Assembly: GCA_021779335.1 (NCBI GenBank)
Contig: JAJYAW010000206.1
Span: 1-5,783 of the forward strand
DNA: 5,783 nucleotides
Source: Myxococcales bacterium
GTDB lineage: Bacteria > Myxococcota > Myxococcia > Myxococcales > Anaeromyxobacteraceae
Reading direction: 5' to 3'
Both the position numbers and the translations under genes were made by a program. A model generated the notes under the pieces. It saw nothing but the letters and a program-made list of their open reading frames with translations. It did not search any database and had not been told where the DNA came from. Positions within the stretch are counted from its first letter, which is position 1; every line of letters starts with the position of its first letter. Positions 1 to 5,576 of this stretch are shown here, piece after piece.

Positions 1-1077
1 GCCTCCCCCTTCCAGCCCACCACCCTGGGCCCCCGCGTCCTCCGCAACCGGCTCGTCATGTCCCCCATGACGCGCAGCCGCGCCAGCGCCGGCGGCGTGC
101 CCAACGCCCTCATGGCGGAGTACTACGGCCAGCGCGCCGCGGCCGGCCTCATCGTCACCGAGGGGACCTCCCCGTCCCCCAACGGGCTCGGCTACCCGCG
201 CATCCCGGGCCTCTTCGACGCGGCGCAGGTGGCCGGCTGGCGCCTCGTCACCGAGGCCGTCCACGCCCGCGGCGGCACCATCTTCGTGCAGCTCATGCAC
301 ACCGGGCGGGTGGGCCACCCGCTCAACCTGCCGGCCGGCGCCGCGCTGCTGGCGCCCAGCGCCGTGGCCGCGCCGGGCGAGATGTACACCGACGCCGAGG
401 GGATGCAGCCGCACCCGGTGCCCCGCGCCATGACCGAGGCCGAGGTCCGGGCGGCCATCGAGGAGCACGCCGCGGCGGCGCGCCTCGCGCTCTCGGCCGG
501 CTTCGACGGCGTGGAGCTCCACGGCGCCAACGGCTACCTGCTGGAGCAGTTCCTCAGCCCGCAGACCAACCAGCGGACCGACGAGTGGGGGGGCTCCATC
601 GAGCGGCGGTCCCGCTTCGCGGTCGAGGTGGCGCGGGCCGTCGCCGCGGCCATCGGCGGCGAGCGCGTGGGCCTCCGGCTCTCGCCCTACGGCGTGAACG
701 CCGGCATGACCGCCTACCCCGAGATCGACGCGACCTACCGGGCGCTCGTGCCGCGGCTGGCCGCCACCGGCCTCCAGTACCTCCACCTGGTCGACCACTC
801 GGCCATGGGCGCGCCCAAGGTCCCCGAGGCGCTCAAGCTGGAGCTGCGGCGGGCCTGGCCGCGCACCTTCATCCTGGCCGGCGGCTTCGACCGGGCCGGG
901 GCCGAGGCGGCGCTCGGCGAGGGGCGCGCCGACCTCATCGCGCTCGGCCGCCCCTTCCTCGCCAACCCGGACCTGGTGGCGCGGCTGGAGCGCGGCCTGC
1001 CGCTCAACCCGCCGGACTTCGCCACCTTCTACACGCCGGGGCCCAAGGGCTACACCGACTACCCCACCGCGGCCTGA
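1..1077 (+). CDS. Old Yellow Enzyme family ene-reductase (alkene reductase, NemA-like), 5' end cut by the window
   Basis: This is an FMN-dependent, NAD(P)H-using cytosolic flavoenzyme that typically reduces activated C=C bonds of enones, quinones, nitroesters or maleimides. The reading frame is open from base 1, and the 19 codons before the ATG at 58 encode SPFQPTTLGPRVLRNRLVM, the usual start of the family barrel. The true start is therefore probably only a few codons upstream, and 58 is an internal methionine. Residues counted from base 1: MSPMTR at 20-25, with Thr24 at the FMN-contacting position of class I enzymes; QLMHTGR at 97-103; HGANGY at 174-179, giving the substrate-binding His174/Asn177 pair and proton-donor Tyr179; Arg226 in RLSP; and the FMN-phosphate segments AGGF and GRPF near 293 and 316. 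The C-terminus (FYTPGPKGYTDYP) is complete and class I-like. The 358 residues seen are close to full length. Family assignment is very secure; the physiological substrate is unknown. Confidence 0.94.
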   Translation, partial: ASPFQPTTLGPRVLRNRLVMSPMTRSRASAGGVPNALMAEYYGQRAAAGLIVTEGTSPSPNGLGYPRIPGLFDAAQVAGWRLVTEAVHARGGTIFVQLMHTGRVGHPLNLPAGAALLAPSAVAAPGEMYTDAEGMQPHPVPRAMTEAEVRAAIEEHAAAARLALSAGFDGVELHGANGYLLEQFLSPQTNQRTDEWGGSIERRSRFAVEVARAVAAAIGGERVGLRLSPYGVNAGMTAYPEIDATYRALVPRLAATGLQYLHLVDHSAMGAPKVPEALKLELRRAWPRTFILAGGFDRAGAEAALGEGRADLIALGRPFLANPDLVARLERGLPLNPPDFATFYTPGPKGYTDYPTAA

Positions 1078-1108
1078 TCGCGCACGGGCGCCGCGCCCCC
1101 GCCGCGGT

Positions 1109-1115
1109 AAGGTGG
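1109..1115 (+). promoter_or_regulatory. Ribosome binding site of the MFS transporter
   Basis: AAGGTGG is an AAGGAGG-like Shine-Dalgarno sequence. Its AAGG core ends 7 bases before the GTG at 1120. It supports this GTG as the start, where no ATG is available at the N-terminus. It lies in the 42-base gap after the ene-reductase stop, which contains no obvious terminator. Confidence 0.6.
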
Positions 1116-1119
1116 CCGG

Positions 1120-2364
1120 GTGGACTGGCCCGCCCCCCTGCGCTCGCTCCGGAACCGGTCGCTGCGCCTCTTCTTCGCCGGCCAGGCCGTCTCGCTGGCC
1201 GGCACCTGGATGCAGTCGGTGGCCCAGGGCTGGCTGGTCTGGCGGCTGACCAGGTCGTCCGAGATGCTCGGGCTGGTCGGCTTCCTGGGCCAGCTCCCGG
1301 TCTCGATCTTCGGCGTCTGGGCCGGGTCCCTGGCCGACCGCTTCCCGCGCCGCACGGTGGTGCTGGTGACGCAGGCCAACGCCATCGTCCAGGCGGCGCT
1401 GCTGGCGGTGGTCACCCTGCTCGGCGTGGTGCAGCCCTGGCACGTGCTGGTGCTGGCGGCCATGCTGGGCATGACCTACGCCTTCGAGATCCCGGCGCGC
1501 CAGGCGCTCCTGGGCGACGTCGCCGGCGAGGACATGCCCAACGCCATCGCCCTCAACTCCTCCATCGTCAACGGGGCCCGGGCGGTGGGGCCGGCGCTGG
1601 CGGGCTGGGCGGTGGCGGTGCTGGGCGAGGGCTGGTGCTTCGCGCTCAACGCGGTCTCCTTCGCCGGCACCTTCTACGCGCTCTGGGTCATGCCGACGCC
1701 GCCGCAGCCGCCCGCCGTGGGCGGCCAGCGGGCCCACCTGGCCGAGGGGCTGCGCTACGCCTGGCGCACGCCGCACGTGCGCGCCCTGCTGCTGCTGCTG
1801 GCCGGCTCGAGCCTCCTCGCCATGCCCTACGTCACGCTCCTGCCCGTGGTGGCCGCCGAGGTGCTGCACGGCGGGCCGGCGCTCTTCGGCTGGCTCCAGG
1901 CGCTGGCCGGGGTGGGGGCCTTCGGCGGGGCGGTGCTGCTGCTCCTGCGGCGGGGGCTGCGCGGGCTGGTCCGGCGCGTCGGGGTGGGCGCCTCGCTGCT
2001 GGGCGCCGGCGTGCTCGTGCTGGGGCTGTCGCGCTCGGCGCCGCTGTCCCTCCTGGCGCTGGCCGTCACCGGGCTCGGCTTCATCACGCAGATGGCGGGG
2101 ACCATGACGCTGCTCCAGGCGCTCTGCCCGAAGGAGCTGCGCGGGCGGGTCATGGGGCTCTTCTCGACCCTCTTCGTGGGCGTCACCCCCTTCGGCGCGC
2201 TGGCCTACGGCGTGGCGGCCCACCGGGTGGGGCTGGCCGCCACGCTGGCGTCCGGCGGGGCGGCGGTGCTGCTGGCGAGCGGCGCCTACCACCTCGCCCT
2301 GCCGCGGCTGCGGCGCCACGTCGCCGCGGCGCGGCCGGAGCTGGCCCCGGCGGACCTGCCGTGA
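1120..2364 (+). CDS. MFS transporter, MFS_3 (EntS-like) exporter family
   Basis: This is a proton-coupled inner-membrane exporter of the major facilitator superfamily, 414 residues, with about twelve hydrophobic helices. The N-terminus (LRNRSLRLFFAGQAVSLAGT, residues 9-28) and the segment from PARQALL at 125 through NAIALNSS at 141-148 to GPALAG at 157-162 are characteristic of the MFS_3 group, which includes the enterobactin exporter EntS. The MFS loop 2-3 signature is seen as GSLADRFPRR at 69-78, and the matching second-half motif as ELRGRVMG at 339-346. A central hydrophilic loop near 192-215 separates the two six-helix halves. The start is GTG with a good ribosome binding site. The stop overlaps the next gene by 4 bases, and the ene-reductase ends 42 bases upstream, so the three genes are probably co-transcribed. 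The substrate cannot be read from sequence: siderophore, drug or metabolite efflux are all possible. Confidence 0.9.
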   Translation: MDWPAPLRSLRNRSLRLFFAGQAVSLAGTWMQSVAQGWLVWRLTRSSEMLGLVGFLGQLPVSIFGVWAGSLADRFPRRTVVLVTQANAIVQAALLAVVTLLGVVQPWHVLVLAAMLGMTYAFEIPARQALLGDVAGEDMPNAIALNSSIVNGARAVGPALAGWAVAVLGEGWCFALNAVSFAGTFYALWVMPTPPQPPAVGGQRAHLAEGLRYAWRTPHVRALLLLLAGSSLLAMPYVTLLPVVAAEVLHGGPALFGWLQALAGVGAFGGAVLLLLRRGLRGLVRRVGVGASLLGAGVLVLGLSRSAPLSLLALAVTGLGFITQMAGTMTLLQALCPKELRGRVMGLFSTLFVGVTPFGALAYGVAAHRVGLAATLASGGAAVLLASGAYHLALPRLRRHVAAARPELAPADLP

Positions 2365-3290
2365 CCGCGCGCCCGGCCGAGCGGCACCCGCTGCTCCACC
2401 CCGCCCTGCTCCTCTCCCTGGCCCAGCTCCTCTGGGCCGGCAACTTCGTGCTGGGCCGGGCCGTCAGCGCCCACGTGCCGCCGGTCGCCCTCGCCTTCTG
2501 GCGCTGGGCGGTGGCGCTGGCGGTGCTGCTCCCGCTCACCTGGCGCTCCGTGCGCGCCAGCTGGCCCGCCGTGCGCGGCTCGCTCGCCGTCCTGGTCCCG
2601 CTCGGCATCCTCGGGGTCGGCAACTTCAACGCGCTGGTCTACGTCGGCCTGGGCCAGACCACCGCCACCAACGCGGCCCTCCTCAACTCCGCCTGCCCCG
2701 CCTTCATCCTCATGCTGGCCCCGCTGCTGGGCGGGCCGCGGCCGGGGCGCGGCCAGGTGCTCGGCATCCTCACCTCGCTGCTGGGCGTGCTGGTCATCGT
2801 GGCCAAGGGGGATCCGCGGACGCTGCTCGGCCTCGCCTTCAACCGCGGCGACGCCTGGGTCCTCGCCGCCGTCCTCTCCTGGGCCTGCTACACGGTGCTC
2901 CTGGCGCGCCGGCCGGCCGGGGTGCCCGCCATGGCGCTCCTCACCGTGACGGTGGCCATCGGGCTCGGCTGGATCGCCCCGTTCTACGCCGCCGAGGCCT
3001 GGCGCGGCGCCCGCGTGACCTGGGACGCGGTCACGCTGGCGACGCTGGCCTACGTCGGCGTGCTGGCCTCGGTGGTGGCCTACGCGGCCTTCAACCACGG
3101 CGTGGCGGCGCTGGGGCCGCAGCGCTCCGGCGCCTTCCTCCACCTGCTGCCCGCCTTCGCCTCGGTGCTGGCGGCGCTGCTGCTCGGCGAGGCGTTCCAC
3201 GCCTACCACGCGGCCGGCATCGGCCTGGTGCTGCTGGGCGTGCGGGTGGCCGGCGGGCGGGCGCGCCGCGCCGATCCCCCCGACGCCTGA
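2361..3290 (+). CDS. EamA/DMT family transporter (RhaT/YdcZ-type drug/metabolite transporter)
   Basis: This is an inner-membrane permease of the drug/metabolite transporter superfamily, 309 residues, with about ten helices arranged as two EamA repeats. First repeat: LLWAGNFVLGRAV at 23-35, the conserved FWRW at 46-49, and TTATNAALLNS at 100-110. Second repeat: RGDAWVLAAVLSWACYTVLL at 162-181, then YVGVLASVVAYAAFNHGVAA at 231-250 and the typical closing helices with LLGEAF at 274-279. The chosen start is the GTG at 2361, which sits in GTGA over the MFS stop. It places a short polar leader before the first helix, and the overlap implies translational coupling. The same frame stays open upstream to 585, but that stretch is an Arg/Ala/Gly-rich shadow of the two preceding genes. 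Members of this family export amino acids, metabolites or drugs; the cargo here is unknown. Confidence 0.9.
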   Translation: MTARPAERHPLLHPALLLSLAQLLWAGNFVLGRAVSAHVPPVALAFWRWAVALAVLLPLTWRSVRASWPAVRGSLAVLVPLGILGVGNFNALVYVGLGQTTATNAALLNSACPAFILMLAPLLGGPRPGRGQVLGILTSLLGVLVIVAKGDPRTLLGLAFNRGDAWVLAAVLSWACYTVLLARRPAGVPAMALLTVTVAIGLGWIAPFYAAEAWRGARVTWDAVTLATLAYVGVLASVVAYAAFNHGVAALGPQRSGAFLHLLPAFASVLAALLLGEAFHAYHAAGIGLVLLGVRVAGGRARRADPPDA

Positions 3291-3309
3291 CGCGCCGGCG
3301 CGGCCGCGC
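3291..3309. terminator. Palindromic convergent gene junction, possible bidirectional terminator
   Basis: Only 18 bases separate the EamA stop and the aldo/keto reductase stop on the opposite strand. They are made of two overlapping perfect 12-bp palindromes, CGCGCCGGCGCG (3291-3302) and GCGCGGCCGCGC (3298-3309, whose last base is the first of the reductase stop triplet). Position between convergent genes suits a transcription end. No T-run follows on either strand, so intrinsic termination is not demonstrated, and such palindromes also arise easily at this GC content. Confidence 0.25.
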
Positions 3310-4295
3310 TACAGCCCGACCGCCTTCATCCCGGCCTCCGGGTAGCGCGTGCCGGCGGCCGCCCCCCGCGGCATGAGCTCGTCGAGCCGGGCCAGGTCGG
3401 CGCTCGTGAGCACCACGCCCGCGGCGCCGGCGTCCTCCTCGAGCGTGGCGCGCCGCTTCGTCCCGGGGATGGGGACCACGTCGGCGCCGCGCGAGAGCAC
3501 CCAGGCCAGCGCCAGCTGGGCCGGCGTGCACCCCTTGGCCCTGGCCAGCCCGGCCACCCGCTCCACCAGCTCCAGGTTCTGCTGGAAGTGGGCCCCCTGG
3601 AAGCGCGGGTTGCTGCGCCGCCAGTCGCCCTCGGGGAGGTCGGCCGGGGACTTGAAGCGGCCGGTCAGGAAGCCGCGGCCGAGCGGGCTGTACGGCACGA
3701 AGCCGATCCCCAGCGCGCGCACGGTGGGGAGGATGGCCTCCTCCGGGTCGCGGCTCCAGAGGGAGTACTCGGTCTGGAGCGCGCTGATGGGGTGGACCGC
3801 GTGGGCGCGCCGGATGGTGTCCGGGCCGGCCTCCGAGAGCCCCAGCCAGCGGACCTTCCCCGCCTTCACGAGCGCCGCCATGGCCCCCACCGTCTCCTCG
3901 ATGGGCACGGTGGGATCCACCCGGTGCTGGTAGTAGAGGTCGAGGTGATCGAGGCCGAGCCGCCGCAGCGACGCCTCGCACGCCTGCGCGACGTACTCGG
4001 GCTTGCCGGAGACGCCCAGGAAGGCGCCGTCGGGGGCCCGCCGGTTGCCGAACTTGGTGGCGATGATCACCTGGCCGCGCTTGCCCTTCAGGGCCCGCCC
4101 CAGCAGCTCCTCGTTCTTGAACGGCCCGTACATGTCGGCCGTGTCGAAGAAGGTGATGCCGAGCTCGATGGCGCGGTGGAGCGTGGCCACCGACTCGGCC
4201 TCGTCGGTCGGCCCGTAGAAGTCGCTCATCCCCATGCACCCGAGCCCCAGGCTCGAGACCGTCAGCCCCTGCCTGCCGAGCTTGCGCTGCTCCAT
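3309..4295 (-). CDS. Aldo/keto reductase, AKR13-like (YakC / perakine reductase group)
   Basis: This is a cytosolic NADPH-dependent TIM-barrel oxidoreductase that reduces aldehydes and ketones, 328 residues, full length for the group. The catalytic tetrad is intact: Asp51 and Tyr56 in FDTADMYG, Lys81 in ATKFG, and His124 in YYQHRVD. Also seen are the N-terminal LGLGCMGMSDFYG (residues 16-28), typical of the AKR13-type proteins, the barrel segment VPYSPLGRGFLTGRF at 200-214, and the coenzyme-phosphate loop IPGTKRRATLEED at 276-288, whose Lys-Arg-Arg favours NADP. The ATG start is supported by an AGGAG seven bases upstream. It lies 118 bases downstream of the DUF3187-like gene on the same strand, with an inverted repeat in the gap, and it converges on the EamA gene. 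The substrate is unknown; carbonyl detoxification is a guess from family and neighbours. Confidence 0.95.
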   Translation of the reverse strand: MEQRKLGRQGLTVSSLGLGCMGMSDFYGPTDEAESVATLHRAIELGITFFDTADMYGPFKNEELLGRALKGKRGQVIIATKFGNRRAPDGAFLGVSGKPEYVAQACEASLRRLGLDHLDLYYQHRVDPTVPIEETVGAMAALVKAGKVRWLGLSEAGPDTIRRAHAVHPISALQTEYSLWSRDPEEAILPTVRALGIGFVPYSPLGRGFLTGRFKSPADLPEGDWRRSNPRFQGAHFQQNLELVERVAGLARAKGCTPAQLALAWVLSRGADVVPIPGTKRRATLEEDAGAAGVVLTSADLARLDELMPRGAAAGTRYPEAGMKAVGL

Positions 4296-4302
4296 GTCGC
4301 GG

Positions 4303-4307
4303 CTCCT
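4303..4307 (-). promoter_or_regulatory. Ribosome binding site of the aldo/keto reductase
   Basis: On the minus strand this reads AGGAG within GGAGAGGAGCC, with 7 bases to the ATG ending at 4295. It is the strongest Shine-Dalgarno match in the window and fixes the start of the reductase. Confidence 0.7.
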
Positions 4308-4334
4308 CTCCGGTGCGTCGTGGTGGTCGGTGCG

Positions 4335-4356
4335 GCGCCCGTCAGATAACGGGCGC
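4335..4356 (-). promoter_or_regulatory. Perfect inverted repeat upstream of the aldo/keto reductase (operator candidate)
   Basis: GCGCCCGT (4335-4342) and ACGGGCGC (4349-4356) are exact reverse complements around the 6-base centre CAGATA. The centre is the only AT-rich patch of the 118-base intergenic gap. The site lies 39 bases before the reductase ATG on the minus strand, where a repressor or activator could bind. It could instead be an RNA hairpin ending the upstream gene, but no T-run follows. A 7-base direct repeat, CGGTGCG, lies between it and the ribosome binding site (4311-4317 and 4328-4334). No convincing -35/-10 pair is visible. Confidence 0.4.
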
Positions 4357-4360
4357 GGGC

Positions 4361-4377
4361 GCGGCGCGCCGCGCCGC
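4361..4377 (-). terminator. GC-only hairpin 3' of the DUF3187-like gene
   Basis: GCGGCGC (4361-4367) pairs with GCGCCGC (4371-4377) across a 3-base loop. On the minus strand it lies 36 bases after the stop of the DUF3187-like gene and before the reductase's upstream region, a reasonable place for a terminator. No T-run follows, so the role is uncertain. Its first 12 bases form a perfect palindrome that recurs on the other side of the DUF3187-like gene. Confidence 0.25.
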
Positions 4378-4413
4378 AGGTCCGGCTCGATCGGGCCGGC
4401 TCGGAGCGGGGGT

Positions 4414-5526
4414 TCAGAGCGGCTGCACCAGCGACAGCCCGGCCGCCACGTCGGGCGCGTTGGTGTCGTAGAACCAGATCCAGCCCACCGCGGACCGTGA
4501 ACCCAGCGTGAAGTCCTCCGAGAGCCAGGCGGTCAGCCACCGCCAGCGCAGCCCCACCGTGACCTGGTTCTGCGACCTGGTCACGGCGGTGAGGGCGTCG
4601 CCCTGCAGCGGGGCGCCGTCGACGCGCCAGCCGCGCTCGAAGAGGGCGGAGAGCCAGCGGCTCTCGACGGCCACCGCCCAGTCGCCGCGCCAGCCCACCA
4701 GCGAGGCCTCGGCGCCGAGCTGCCACCGGCGCAGCCGGAGCGGCAGGCCGCCCGGCAGGGGCGAGACGCGGCGCAGCGCCACCTGGGCGTGCCCGGTGAG
4801 CCCGGGGAGGAGCGGCAGGCTGCCGCCCAGCCCGGCCCCCGCGTCGAGGCCGCCGGAGCCGCCCAGGTCGGCCGGTCGCCCGAGCGGGAGCTTCACGTCG
4901 AGCCGCAGCGCCAGCGCGGCGGGGAGCCCCAGCCGCTCGCCCTCGGCGAGCCGGAGCGCGGTGCGGACCGCCAGGTCGCCCACGGCCAGGCGCGGCGCGG
5001 TCAGGTCGAAGAGCGCCGCGCCGCCCGGCTCCCCGAGGTGGAGCGCCACCGCGTCGCGCGGGTAGACCGGGCGCCCGAAGTCGTTGTACCTCCCGAAGCG
5101 GTGCCAGGCCTCGATGGCGTGGTCGGTGTAGCCGCCCCAGTGCTCGGTGAGCCGCCACTCGAGCGCGGTGTCGAGGCGGCGCGTCACCGGGCCCGCGCCC
5201 GCCAGGCGTGCCCAGGGGAGCCGGAGCGTGAACGCCAGCCGGTCCGCCTGCTCGTCGAGCTGCACCAGCACGGTGCGGCCGGCGCGGGTCAGCCGGGTCG
5301 GGACCGACCAGGAGTTGGCCAGGGTCCAGCGGACGTCCAGCGCGGCCCCGGCCGGCCGGGCGTCCTCGAGCGGCAGGTCGAGCACCAGCGCGCGGAGCGG
5401 GCCGGGCGTGTCCACGCCGAGCGGCCGGTCCGGGCGCGGCGGCCCTCCGGTGTCGGCCAGGCCGGGCGTGGCCGCGAGCAGGGCGAGGAGCGCCGGCAGG
5501 GGGGCGAAGGCCGAGGCGCGGCGCAT
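4414..5526 (-). CDS. DUF3187-like secreted / outer-membrane beta-barrel protein
   Basis: This is a 370-residue protein of unknown function. Residues 1-24 form a signal peptide: Arg-Arg, a hydrophobic stretch (LPALLALLA, 10-18), then PGLA before a probable cleavage at Ala24/Asp25. The mature part is made of alternating strand-like segments (for example ALDVRWTLANSW at 62-73, TVLVQLDEQADRLAFTLRLP at 85-104, QVTVGLRWRWLTAWLSEDFT at 321-340) and lacks long hydrophobic helices, as in outer-membrane barrels. Segments that recall DUF3187 (PF11383) are GGYTDHAIEAWHRFG at 131-145 with YPRD at 155-158, KLPLG at 212-216 followed by a glycine-rich loop, and the end SEDFTLG then APDVAAGLSL. The family match is from memory of motif style and is moderate. 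The ATG start gives a clean signal peptide but has no clear Shine-Dalgarno sequence. It is divergent from the methyltransferase, 50 bases away. Confidence 0.75.
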   Translation of the reverse strand: MRRASAFAPLPALLALLAATPGLADTGGPPRPDRPLGVDTPGPLRALVLDLPLEDARPAGAALDVRWTLANSWSVPTRLTRAGRTVLVQLDEQADRLAFTLRLPWARLAGAGPVTRRLDTALEWRLTEHWGGYTDHAIEAWHRFGRYNDFGRPVYPRDAVALHLGEPGGAALFDLTAPRLAVGDLAVRTALRLAEGERLGLPAALALRLDVKLPLGRPADLGGSGGLDAGAGLGGSLPLLPGLTGHAQVALRRVSPLPGGLPLRLRRWQLGAEASLVGWRGDWAVAVESRWLSALFERGWRVDGAPLQGDALTAVTRSQNQVTVGLRWRWLTAWLSEDFTLGSRSAVGWIWFYDTNAPDVAAGLSLVQPL

Positions 5527-5576
5527 GCGCGTGGTTCTAGCCCGCGGCGCGCCGCGCGGCGAGGCATGATGGAGGG
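5527..5576. promoter_or_regulatory. 50-bp divergent intergenic region
   Basis: This region separates the starts of the DUF3187-like gene (minus) and the methyltransferase (plus), so it should hold at least part of both control regions. It contains a perfect 14-bp palindrome, CGCGGCGCGCCGCG (5543-5556), overlapping a 10-bp one (5551-5560). A weak -10-like hexamer, TAGAAC on the minus strand (5539-5534), lies 7 bases before the DUF3187-like ATG. No convincing -35 box accompanies it. Confidence 0.35.

Noticed and set aside
58..60. ATG at 58 as the start of the ene-reductase
   Set aside because: The 19 upstream in-frame codons encode the conserved family N-terminus, so the start lies before the window.
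585..2360. Long open frame continuous with the EamA gene, suggesting a 901-residue fusion
   Set aside because: The sequence before 2361 is an Arg/Ala/Gly/Pro-rich out-of-frame reading of the ene-reductase and MFS genes, with no domain features. It is open only because stops are rare at this GC content.
2286..3209. 307-residue minus-strand ORF opposite the EamA gene
   Set aside because: It is a Gly/Glu/Arg/His-rich shadow with no recognisable domain, and the plus strand encodes a clear ten-helix transporter.
3588..4349. 253-residue plus-strand ORF antisense to the aldo/keto reductase
   Set aside because: Its composition is the mirror of the real gene's codon pattern, and the opposite strand holds an intact, motif-rich enzyme.
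4382..4403. Direct repeat CCGGCTCG at 4382-4389 and 4396-4403
   Set aside because: Eight bases of simple GC-rich sequence recurring once is expected by chance here, and nothing else supports a function.
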